Shown here: positions 52,577 to 59,749 of the stretch, piece by piece | Layout: each line of letters starts with the position of its first letter | Numbering within the stretch: position 1 is the stretch's first letter | Assembly: GCF_039522365.1 (NCBI RefSeq) | Contig: NZ_BAAADJ010000014.1 | Span: 70,811-134,810, forward strand | Source: Bacillus carboniphilus | GTDB taxonomy: Bacteria > Bacillota > Bacilli > Bacillales > JC228 | DNA length: 64,000 bases | Direction: 5' to 3' | Position numbers and translations under genes: made by a program | Notes under the pieces: generated by a model | Seen by the model: only the letters and a program-made list of their open reading frames with translations | Told to the model about the DNA's origin: nothing | The model's database searches: none

Positions 52577-53233
52577 ATGAACCAGTATGATTTTTGGTCC
52601 CCGATTATTGTGTCTCTACAAGTTACATTGGTGGCAAGTATAGTAGCTTTTATTTTAGCGTTATTTGCTTCTTGGATGATGAGGATTTATAGATTTCGAA
52701 GTAAGTCTATTGTAGAAACCATCATATTATTACCACTAGTTTTGCCTCCATCCGTTGTTGGGTTTGGGTTACTCGTATTATTCGGCCGGAACAGTTGGGT
52801 TGGAAGGGGATTTGAATGGTTATTTCATCAACCCATTATATTTACAAAGGGGGCTGCTGTACTCGCTGCGGTTGTGGTTGCATTTCCACTAATTTATATG
52901 TCAATTAAAACAGGGTTTGATTCGATTGATTCAGAATATGAAGATGCCGCACGCTCAATGGGTGCTAATGAATGGAGTGTATTTAAATTTGTTTCTATCC
53001 CCTTAGCTTGGAGATCACTCCTAACTGGATATATTCTGGGATTTGCTCGAGGAATAGGTGAATTTGGTGCGACTCTAATGTTTGCTGGAAATATACCTGG
53101 AAAAACACAAACCATCCCAACTGCGATATATGTAGCGGTCGAATCAGGGAATATGACGCATGCCTATTATTGGGTCCTAACCATTGTTTTATTTTCGTTT
53201 TTATTACTATTCTGCAGCTTTAGAATGAAATAA
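52577..53233 (+). CDS. modB: Molybdate ABC transporter permease ModB
   Basis: A 218-residue permease with about five helices and the coupling loop EDAARSMGANEWSVFKFVSIP, preceded by the LPPSVVGFGLLVLFG helix and followed by GFARGIGEFGATLMFAGNIPG, characteristic of ModB. No ATPase gene (modC) is adjacent; mobA comes next. The energising subunit must be encoded elsewhere, as appears to be so in B. subtilis (yvgL-yvgM). Confidence 0.94.
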   Translation: MNQYDFWSPIIVSLQVTLVASIVAFILALFASWMMRIYRFRSKSIVETIILLPLVLPPSVVGFGLLVLFGRNSWVGRGFEWLFHQPIIFTKGAAVLAAVVVAFPLIYMSIKTGFDSIDSEYEDAARSMGANEWSVFKFVSIPLAWRSLLTGYILGFARGIGEFGATLMFAGNIPGKTQTIPTAIYVAVESGNMTHAYYWVLTIVLFSFLLLFCSFRMK

Positions 53234-53290
53234 AGTGATATGGACTATACTGGTGACAGCTGATACACCATCGTCAAAGGAATGAGAAAC

Positions 53291-53896
53291 ATGCTAACAG
53301 GTATCATCCTTGCTGGGGGTCAAAACCGGAGAATGGAAGGCAAGTTAAAAGCCTTACTGGAATTCAATAGTGAAAGTATTTTGGAGAGGCAATTGAGGGA
53401 AATGTATCGGGTTTGTGACGAAATTATCATTGTTTCAAATCAGCCAGACAGGATTCCGAAAGATGAGAGAATTCACCAAATTGTATCGGATAGAATCCCA
53501 GGTAAGGGACCTTTGAGTGGAATGCATGCTGGATTTGAAGCAGCTTCCAACTCCTACATTTGGGTAGTTGCCTGCGATATGCCGCTTATCTCAAACCAGG
53601 CAAGTATACTACTGCTTGATGAAATGAAAAAAGAAAATGCTGATGCGGCTATTCCATATATTGAAGATGGACTCCATCCTTTACATGGCGTATATCGAAG
53701 AGCTGTTGCTGCTAAAATAGAGTCGTCTCTAAAAAAGTCTGAGTATAAAGTTCAGGCCTTTTTACAGAAAATTCAATGCCAAATCATACCCGAAGAAGTT
53801 TTTATCGGAAATAGAATGGAAACCTCATTTGTGACGAATGTAAATACCCCTAGAGAATATAAGAATCTGCTGCAGAAGATGGAGGAATACGGATGA
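53291..53896 (+). CDS. mobA: Molybdenum cofactor guanylyltransferase MobA
   Basis: A 201-residue nucleotidyltransferase that joins GMP to Mo-molybdopterin, giving the bis-MGD cofactor of DMSO-reductase-family enzymes. The start LAGGQNRRMEGKLKAL matches the GTP-binding motif, but with Glu where most relatives have Gly after RM. VVACDMPLIS and GPLSGMHAGFEA are intact. The ATG follows AAAGGAATGAGAAAC. It overlaps mobB by four bases. Confidence 0.93.
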   Translation: MLTGIILAGGQNRRMEGKLKALLEFNSESILERQLREMYRVCDEIIIVSNQPDRIPKDERIHQIVSDRIPGKGPLSGMHAGFEAASNSYIWVVACDMPLISNQASILLLDEMKKENADAAIPYIEDGLHPLHGVYRRAVAAKIESSLKKSEYKVQAFLQKIQCQIIPEEVFIGNRMETSFVTNVNTPREYKNLLQKMEEYG

Positions 53897-54405
53897 ATCA
53901 TCCATTTGTTTTACAAATCGTAGGATATAAAAATAGGGGGAAAACTACTTTAGTTTGTAAGCTTTTAGAACAGTTAAAAACTCAAGGATATCGTGTGGGT
54001 TCAATTAAACACGATGCCCATCAATTTGAAATGGACAAGCCCGGGAAAGATACATGGAAACATAGAGAAGCTGGAGCAGAAACTGTTGCTATTACATCAT
54101 CCACTCAAACTGCGATCATTATAGAGCGACCATCTTCTGTTCAGGAATTGTTAGAAAAAATGGGACACCTTGACTTTGTATTAGTGGAAGGGTTTAAAAA
54201 TGGACCATATCCTAAGATTACTATTCTAAAAGAAAAAGCAGATAAGGAGATGCTTCAAGAATTAACGAACGTGATTGGAGTGGCTAGTTGGATTCCGATT
54301 GACATAGAGGCAGAGGAGCCAAAGGTATTTCCGATTGATGATATTGAGGGAATATTAAACGTTATCCAAAATGAAGTGAAGGCAGTAAAGAATTTTAAAG
54401 GGTAA
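53893..54405 (+). CDS. mobB: Molybdopterin-guanine dinucleotide biosynthesis protein MobB
   Basis: A 170-residue P-loop GTPase that assists MobA. Walker A is GYKNRGKTTL (residues 11-20), with SIKHDAH and DTWKHREAGAETVAI next and DFVLVEGFK as the Walker B region, all typical. It closes the cofactor operon; a terminator follows before the nitrate-reductase-like genes. Confidence 0.94.
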   Translation: MNHPFVLQIVGYKNRGKTTLVCKLLEQLKTQGYRVGSIKHDAHQFEMDKPGKDTWKHREAGAETVAITSSTQTAIIIERPSSVQELLEKMGHLDFVLVEGFKNGPYPKITILKEKADKEMLQELTNVIGVASWIPIDIEAEEPKVFPIDDIEGILNVIQNEVKAVKNFKG

Positions 54406-54414
54406 ATGTAGATG

Positions 54415-54453
54415 AGTGGGTACTGTACATTGTGTATGGTGCCCTTTTTTGTT
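54415..54453 (+). terminator. Terminator at the end of the Mo cofactor operon
   Basis: An imperfect stem between GTGGGTACTGTACA and TGTATGGTGCCC, followed by TTTTTTGTTTTT. Confidence 0.6.
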
Positions 54454-54483
54454 TTTATCAGGGAAACAACATTTTAATAAATA

Positions 54484-54548
54484 GGGATTTTCCCACATCA
54501 AAATGGGGAAGTTCCCCGATAAAAAAATCACTTTCTTTTTCCTACAAT
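54484..54548 (+). promoter_or_regulatory. Promoter with tandem GGGA-N3-TCCC operators
   Basis: GGGA-TTT-TCCC (54484-54494) and GGGA-AGT-TCCC (54506-54516, extended to GGGGAAGTTCCCC) have centres 22 bp apart, two helical turns. TACAAT at 54543-54548 is the likely -10; there is no good -35. The operators would lie about 44 and 66 bp before the transcription start. The GGG/CCC palindrome resembles the known NreC site type (TAGGG-N4-CCCTA) of staphylococci, and an NreC-like regulator is encoded in this operon. Confidence 0.65.
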
Positions 54549-54609
54549 GGATAAAGAAAGTTTTTTATTGAAATCAGTATTTCCTTTAGATCACGAGGAG
54601 GATGTTAAG

Positions 54610-55695
54610 ATGCAGCAGGTTATCGAGGAAAATAAAACTAAGAAGTTAGGTAGCTTTGAACGAGCATTCGCATCGAAGTTTGCGAAATCCATGTTTTTAT
54701 CTTTATTTGGACTTTTTATTCTTTCGCTAATCGGAACGAGAATGTTTACACATATCGATTTAAACTTATACGGATATATGGTCGGAACGTTAGTGTTTTT
54801 AGGTGGATTCTTTTATCGCTTTATTTCTTGGGGTGAACGACCACCAACAAAAATCATATTAAAAAAGGGAATAAAGCTTCTCTTTAGAAAGTCAACTCCA
54901 AAGACATCGGTAGAGCATTTAGGAACTTATCGTTTTATTTGGAATCGGGGTTTTTACCGTTGGGCACAGCATATGTTCATTGGCTGGGGTTGTATTCTTG
55001 CCATTTTAGTTACATTCCCACTTGTATTTGGATGGATGTATTTCACGATGGATGAGAATGGGATGTACACAGTCGTTGCCATGGGGATGGATTTAATTCA
55101 GATTAAGGCAGATGGAATCATTGCTTGGTTTTCTTATAATGCTTTAAATATTTCAGCCGTAATGGTTATCACAGGGGTTTGTATGGCTTTATATCGTCGT
55201 TTGAAAAATATGCAGGCACGTGCGGAACAAACATTCATTTATGATTTTTTACCACTTTACTTATTACTTCTAGTTAGTATCACAGGTTTATTACTCACTG
55301 TTCAAAACGTCTTTTTACATGGATTTGGACAGCCAACGATGTCGTTAATTCATCAGTTTTCTGTGATTGTTACCCTAATCTACTTACCATTTGGAAAACT
55401 GGCTCATATTCCATTCCGACCAATGAGTGTTTTTGCGAAAAACTATAGAGAACATTACGGGGAACAGGGAATGAAGGAATGTAAAGTTTGCGGAACTCAC
55501 TTCGTATCAATCGAACAATCAGATGATGTTAGAGATGTCCTAGGTCAAAATGCAATGAATTTTGATATGAATGATGGTTTTAACTTAGCTGAATTATGCT
55601 TACCTTGCCGAAGAAAATATCGAATTTCTAGATTTTCAGGAGTCCCAACACACGAATTCAAAGTAAAAGAGGCGAACCAGAATGCAAAGGGATAA
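54610..55695 (+). CDS. NarI-like cytochrome b membrane subunit with CxxC tail
   Basis: A 361-residue integral membrane protein with about six helices (near 27-45, 50-72, 120-145, 170-195, 208-230 and 240-262). Candidate haem histidines are in WAQHMFIGWG, SLIHQFSV and PFGKLAHI, the last matching the NarI 'PFSKLvH' pattern. The C-terminus is cytoplasmic and carries two CxxC pairs (CKVCG and CLPCR) that could bind zinc or iron-sulfur. I infer it is the menaquinol-oxidising anchor of the complex. The start is ATG 54610 behind GAGGAGG with eight-base spacing. The ATG at 54547 has no ribosome binding site and overlaps the predicted -10, so I reject it. Confidence 0.78.
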   Translation: MQQVIEENKTKKLGSFERAFASKFAKSMFLSLFGLFILSLIGTRMFTHIDLNLYGYMVGTLVFLGGFFYRFISWGERPPTKIILKKGIKLLFRKSTPKTSVEHLGTYRFIWNRGFYRWAQHMFIGWGCILAILVTFPLVFGWMYFTMDENGMYTVVAMGMDLIQIKADGIIAWFSYNALNISAVMVITGVCMALYRRLKNMQARAEQTFIYDFLPLYLLLLVSITGLLLTVQNVFLHGFGQPTMSLIHQFSVIVTLIYLPFGKLAHIPFRPMSVFAKNYREHYGEQGMKECKVCGTHFVSIEQSDDVRDVLGQNAMNFDMNDGFNLAELCLPCRRKYRISRFSGVPTHEFKVKEANQNAKG

Positions 55696-57862
55696 ATTTT
55701 TTAGAGAAATAGAAAATGTAAGACATCCAAATGAAAAACTCATTAAAACTCATTGTAGCTACTGTGGGATGCAGTGTGGAATGAATTTACGAGTAGACAC
55801 CACAACAAACAAAATCATTGGTGTAGAACCTCGATATGATTGGCCTGTAACGGTCGGGAAAATGTGTCCGAAAGGCGTCACAGCTTATCAACAAACGAAT
55901 CATAAAGACCGAATTCTAAAGCCACTTATTCGCGATGATGCGTCTAAAAAGGGAACAAAAGAAGGTTTCCGTGAGGCTTCATGGGAAGCGGCCTACGATT
56001 TAATTGCCAAAAACTTTAACAAGCTCCAACAAGAATATGGGAAGGATTCACTCTCTGTTTTCAGTGGTGTATCTATGACGAATGAGAAGTGTTATTTAAC
56101 AGGGAAGTTTGCAAGAGTTGCACTTCAAACACGATACATCGATTACAATGGTCGTTTTTGTATGTCAAGTGCCGCTGGTGGATTCCTTCGCTCTTTTGGA
56201 GTAGACCGAGGCTCCACTTTACCTTGGACCGATATTCACGAAACGGACTGCTTATTTATAGCTGGAAGTAATACGGCAGAGTGCCATCCAACTTCCATGT
56301 TCCGTATTTGGGAAGTTCAAAGTAGAGGTGGCTACCTGATCGTCGTCGATCCTAGAGAAACGCCGATAGCCAGAAGAGCAGATCTCCACTTAGATTTAAA
56401 ACCGGGTACTGACTTAGCGTTAGCAAACGGTATTGTTCATCAACTGATTGAAATGGGCTATATCGACGAAGAGTTCATTAACAAGCATACAAATGGATTT
56501 GAAGAAACGAAGGAACTAGTTAAAGATTTTACACCAGAAAATACAAGCGAAATTACGGGAGTTGGCGTAGAAAAAATCATTCGTGCAGCAGAAATCTATG
56601 GGAAAGCTCCAAATGCAGTGGTTATGTTCGCTAGAGGGATTGAACAACAGCACAAGGGCGTTGATAACGTTTCTGGATATGTAAACATGGCTCTTGTTAC
56701 AGGGAAAATTGGTCGTCCTAAATCAGGCGTTGCAACGTTTACAGGACAAGGAAATGGGCAAGGTGGTCGAGAGCACGGACAAAAATCAGATCTACTACCT
56801 GGATACAGAAAAATTACAAATCCCGAGCATGTAAAAGAAGTATGTAATGTTTGGGGGATTAGTCCGGAGGAAATGCCTCAAGCGGGTGTTTCAGCCTATG
56901 AAATGTTTGAGCTAATGCAGCAAAAGACGATTCGCGGTTTATATCTCTTATGCTCTAATCCAGCTGTATCTGCACCAAATCTAAACTTTGTTCGCTCCGC
57001 TTTGAAAGACCTAGATTTCATGGTTTGTTCAGACTTTTATTTATCAGAGTCTGCTGAATTTGCAGATGTCATTCTACCATCTGTTACTTGGTCTGAGGAC
57101 GAAGGTACTGTAACAAATATTGAAGGACGAATTATAAAGATTAACAAAGCACAGGAACCGTTGGGTGAGTCTAAACCAGACTGGCAGATTCAAGTAGAAC
57201 TTGCTGAAAAATTAGGAAGAGGCGACTATTTCCGCCACTTAAAAACAGCTAGAGATGTAGCTGATGAATTCCGACTTGCATCCAAAGGTGGGTATGCAGA
57301 TTACTACGGTGCTACTTGGGAGAAAATCGACAAACAAGATGGAGTGTTCTGGCCATGCCGGGATGATGAAGATCCAGGAACACCTCATATGTTCTTAGAT
57401 AAGAAGTTCTATCATCCAGATGGAAAAGCGAAAATTTGTGCACTACCTTACCGTCCACCAGCTGAAGAGCCATGTGAGGATTACCCTATTAGATTAACAA
57501 CAGGACGTGTGGTGTATCACTATTTGTCTGGTAACCAAACTCGTAGAATTCCATTTTTAAAGGATATGTGCCCAGAGCCTTATGTTGAGGTACATCCAGA
57601 ACTGGCAGAAAAATATGGTATTACTCATGAAGAAAGAGTTCAATTGTTTACACGTAGAGGTAAAGCTGTCTATAAAGTCAAAATTACGGAAGCAATTCGG
57701 AAGGATACAGTCTTTGTTCCTTACCATTTTGGACACGATGAATCTATCAACCTTTTAACAATTGCAGCACTAGACCCGATTTCTCGTATGCCTGAATTCA
57801 AGGCATGTGCAGCTCAAATTAAAAAACTAGAAACACAACAAGAAGTGAAGGAGGCGCACTAA
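55682..57862 (+). CDS. Nas/Nap-type molybdopterin oxidoreductase, probable nitrate reductase
   Basis: A 726-residue bis-MGD enzyme. The 4Fe-4S motif is C25, C28, C32 and C62 (HCSYCGMQC, then MCPKG). The Mo ligand is Cys160 in YNGRFCMSSAAGGF, the pattern of Nas/Nap nitrate reductases; formate dehydrogenases have Sec/Cys-His there. GSNTAECHP, DPRETPIARRAD and the C-terminal MGD-binding TTGRVVYHYLSGNQT follow. There is no Tat signal, so it acts in the cytoplasm. B. subtilis NasC is of similar length. The neighbouring NarI-like, ferredoxin and Rieske genes suggest a respiratory role. Nitrate as substrate is inferred from motif plus NarK and NreA/NreC-like neighbours; selenate, chlorate or others remain possible. 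Confidence 0.85.
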   Translation: MQRDKFFREIENVRHPNEKLIKTHCSYCGMQCGMNLRVDTTTNKIIGVEPRYDWPVTVGKMCPKGVTAYQQTNHKDRILKPLIRDDASKKGTKEGFREASWEAAYDLIAKNFNKLQQEYGKDSLSVFSGVSMTNEKCYLTGKFARVALQTRYIDYNGRFCMSSAAGGFLRSFGVDRGSTLPWTDIHETDCLFIAGSNTAECHPTSMFRIWEVQSRGGYLIVVDPRETPIARRADLHLDLKPGTDLALANGIVHQLIEMGYIDEEFINKHTNGFEETKELVKDFTPENTSEITGVGVEKIIRAAEIYGKAPNAVVMFARGIEQQHKGVDNVSGYVNMALVTGKIGRPKSGVATFTGQGNGQGGREHGQKSDLLPGYRKITNPEHVKEVCNVWGISPEEMPQAGVSAYEMFELMQQKTIRGLYLLCSNPAVSAPNLNFVRSALKDLDFMVCSDFYLSESAEFADVILPSVTWSEDEGTVTNIEGRIIKINKAQEPLGESKPDWQIQVELAEKLGRGDYFRHLKTARDVADEFRLASKGGYADYYGATWEKIDKQDGVFWPCRDDEDPGTPHMFLDKKFYHPDGKAKICALPYRPPAEEPCEDYPIRLTTGRVVYHYLSGNQTRRIPFLKDMCPEPYVEVHPELAEKYGITHEERVQLFTRRGKAVYKVKITEAIRKDTVFVPYHFGHDESINLLTIAALDPISRMPEFKACAAQIKKLETQQEVKEAH

Positions 57863-58422
57863 TGGGTAGAAAACTTTATCTCGAATTAGAAAATTGTATT
57901 GGATGTCGTTCCTGTCTTGCCGCATGTACGCAATGTGGTGGTCACGACCAAAGAAACCGAAATTATGTACTGGATGTAAATCCGCTCGTCAATAGACAGA
58001 CAATGCCGTTGATGTGCCTTCACTGTGAAAACCCGGCTTGCGCTAGAAGTTGTCCAGCTCAGGCCATTCAAATTCATGAAACAGGAGCGGTTCTTTCAGC
58101 TCTTGTAGAAAAATGTATTGGATGCCAAAACTGTACGATTGCGTGTCCATACGGAATACCAAAGTTTGATGAAGAACAAAACCTCATGTATAAATGTGAC
58201 CTTTGTATAGATCGTACAAAAGACGATATTCCACCGATGTGTGCGAGTGTTTGTCCTTCCAATACATTGCAATGGTTAACAGAAGAAGAAATAGAAGCAA
58301 AGCAAAAACGCCATGATTTAGACAATAACAAATGGGTTACGAGTATGCCTTACCTGGAAGGAAACACAAATGTGAAAGTGAATCTACCAGGTATTCTTCA
58401 AGGAACTGAAAAACTATTTTAA
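57862..58422 (+). CDS. Four-cluster ferredoxin subunit (NarH/FdhB/DmsB-like)
   Basis: A 186-residue electron-transfer subunit with four groups of cysteines: CIGCRSCLAACTQC, CLHCENPACARSC, CIGCQNCTIACPYG and CDLC, then CASVC. These should hold four 4Fe-4S clusters linking the membrane cytochrome to the Mo subunit. There is no signal peptide, in keeping with a cytoplasmic catalytic subunit. Its ATG overlaps the previous stop by one base, so the stoichiometry is probably coupled. Confidence 0.9.
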   Translation: MGRKLYLELENCIGCRSCLAACTQCGGHDQRNRNYVLDVNPLVNRQTMPLMCLHCENPACARSCPAQAIQIHETGAVLSALVEKCIGCQNCTIACPYGIPKFDEEQNLMYKCDLCIDRTKDDIPPMCASVCPSNTLQWLTEEEIEAKQKRHDLDNNKWVTSMPYLEGNTNVKVNLPGILQGTEKLF

Positions 58423-58459
58423 TGTTTTTCTATCATGATGTAACAAAGGAGTGAGTCAG

Positions 58460-58981
58460 ATGGGGAAAAACGATCAAGTCCCATTTTATGAAGATAACTA
58501 TACACATAATATAAATCGAAATAATGAGAGAAGCCTAGACCGAAGAGGATTTATGAAGACAATGGTAGGTGCAGCAGGTCTGTTCGCTATTTCAACACTA
58601 CCATGGGGTGCAGTAGCTGCAAAAGAGCTACTCTCTCTAGGAGATAAAGAGTATCCAAGTAAAGCAATTGTTAAGGTTAGCCATTTACCTGTAGGGGAAT
58701 CCGTTCAATTTAAATATCCGGGTGATCATGACGATGCGATTTTAATCCGACTTGCAGAAAATGAATATAGAGCTTATCAGAATGCATGTACTCACCTTAG
58801 ATGCCCTGTGTTCTGGGACAAAAATGAAGGGGATATGATTTGTCCATGTCACCACGGGAAATTTGACGTGAAAACCGGTGCAGCTATTGCTGGACCACCG
58901 AGAAGGCCGCTTCCAGAGATAAAAGTAAAAGTAGAAGGTGACACAGTATACGCAACAAGGGTGAAACGTTATGAAGCGTAG
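58460..58981 (+). CDS. Tat-exported high-potential-type Rieske iron-sulfur protein
   Basis: A 173-residue Rieske protein. Cluster ligands are Cys110 and His112 (CTHLRC) and Cys128 and His131 (CPCHHG). Cys115 and Cys130 are placed to form the disulfide found in high-potential bc-type Rieske proteins. An N-terminal twin-arginine signal or anchor (SLDRRGFMKTMVG, residues 25-37, then a hydrophobic stretch) directs it to the outer face. That is opposite the cytoplasmic Mo subunit, so it probably takes electrons from menaquinol at the outer side. The ATG at 58460 follows AAAGGAGTGAGTCAG; the in-frame GTG at 58451 overlaps that site. Confidence 0.9.
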   Translation: MGKNDQVPFYEDNYTHNINRNNERSLDRRGFMKTMVGAAGLFAISTLPWGAVAAKELLSLGDKEYPSKAIVKVSHLPVGESVQFKYPGDHDDAILIRLAENEYRAYQNACTHLRCPVFWDKNEGDMICPCHHGKFDVKTGAAIAGPPRRPLPEIKVKVEGDTVYATRVKRYEA

Positions 58982-59177
58982 TTACCGTGGAGTTTTATTA
59001 TTACTAATTGTACTAATGCTTAACATCATTATTACTCAAAAGGCAGTTTTCCATTTCTACTATGAAAATTATAGCACTACCATTTTCTTGGCCACTTTGA
59101 ACGTCATTCTTTTTCCACTAGCTTTATGGATTTATAAAAAAGAAAAGAATCCAGATAAGGGGGTCATAAAAAAATGA
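58971..59177 (+). CDS. Small two-helix membrane protein
   Basis: A 68-residue protein with hydrophobic segments near residues 7-25 and 36-54 and a basic tail (YKKEKNPDKGVIKK). It overlaps the Rieske gene by 11 bases and the next gene by four, so it belongs to the operon. It may be a small structural subunit of the membrane complex. No family recognised. Confidence 0.75.
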   Translation: MKRSYRGVLLLLIVLMLNIIITQKAVFHFYYENYSTTIFLATLNVILFPLALWIYKKEKNPDKGVIKK

Positions 59178-59479
59178 AAAGTGAAGTATTTATCGATTTT
59201 TGCTTTATTCGCAAGCCGGAAGGGAATTTTAAACAAGTCATTTTGGACTCATTTGCCCAGCTATTTGAAAAATCTCTACACTGGTATGCCAGTGAAAAAA
59301 TGACTGAAGAAATGGAACTTGTATTAGCAGAGGTTAAGGGAATGGGGAAGTTTCAGTCTGAAGAAGAAGTGATGGATTACTTGGAAGCACATGCGCCAAT
59401 GGAATTTTGGGGATGGCTACAAGGTTATCAAATAAATGTATATCCGAACACAAAGGGGTGCAAAAGCTGTGGTACCTAG
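59174..59479 (+). CDS. Unknown operon protein A (101 aa)
   Basis: A 101-residue soluble, mildly acidic protein that ends GCKSCGT, giving a terminal CxxC. It has a central helix-rich part (FAQLFEKSLHWYASEKMTEEMELVLAEV). I recognise no family. Tight overlaps on both sides (4 and 11 bases) tie it to the reductase operon. An assembly or redox-chaperone role, in the place of the missing NarJ/NapD, is a plausible inference only. Confidence 0.75.
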   Translation: MKSEVFIDFCFIRKPEGNFKQVILDSFAQLFEKSLHWYASEKMTEEMELVLAEVKGMGKFQSEEEVMDYLEAHAPMEFWGWLQGYQINVYPNTKGCKSCGT

Positions 59480-59744
59480 TTCTTTTGAAAAATTAAAAAA
59501 ATATGTTGAAACCCCTATAGAAGTTTCGATTGAGGGGTTAGATGGGGAGGAAAAGGGTCCTTCTGTACAAAAAAAGCTATCAAAGGTAGCGATGTGTCCT
59601 GATGAGACCCATGTACGGATTTATTTCGATCCATTTTATTTTATTGCAATTCCTGTATCAAGTAATGTCCATTGGTCAGGAAACGAATTCAGGGCATTCG
59701 ATAGTGAACGTGGTTTATTTTATTGCATCAAGAGAGGAGCATAA
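59469..59744 (+). CDS. Unknown operon protein B (91 aa)
   Basis: A 91-residue soluble protein read from a GTG (VVPSSFEKLKKYVETP...), 11 bases inside the previous gene and ten bases after AAAGGGG. An ATG-started version from 59436 would be longer but lacks a ribosome binding site. It has alternating short strands (HVRIYFDPFYFIAIPVSSNVHW, read in parts) and one internal and one C-terminal cysteine. No family recognised. Confidence 0.65.
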   Translation: MVPSSFEKLKKYVETPIEVSIEGLDGEEKGPSVQKKLSKVAMCPDETHVRIYFDPFYFIAIPVSSNVHWSGNEFRAFDSERGLFYCIKRGA

Positions 59745-59749
59745 AAAGG

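Noticed and set aside
54547-54609. Upstream ATG for the cytochrome b gene
   Set aside because: It has no ribosome binding site and overlaps the predicted -10 element, so it would lie before the transcript start. ATG 54610 has GAGGAGG at eight-base spacing.
55682-57862. Formate dehydrogenase identity for the Mo subunit
   Set aside because: The Mo ligand context is RFCMSSA, as in Nas/Nap enzymes, not the Sec/Cys-His pattern of formate dehydrogenases; fdhD is absent and NarK- and NreA/NreC-like genes are adjacent.
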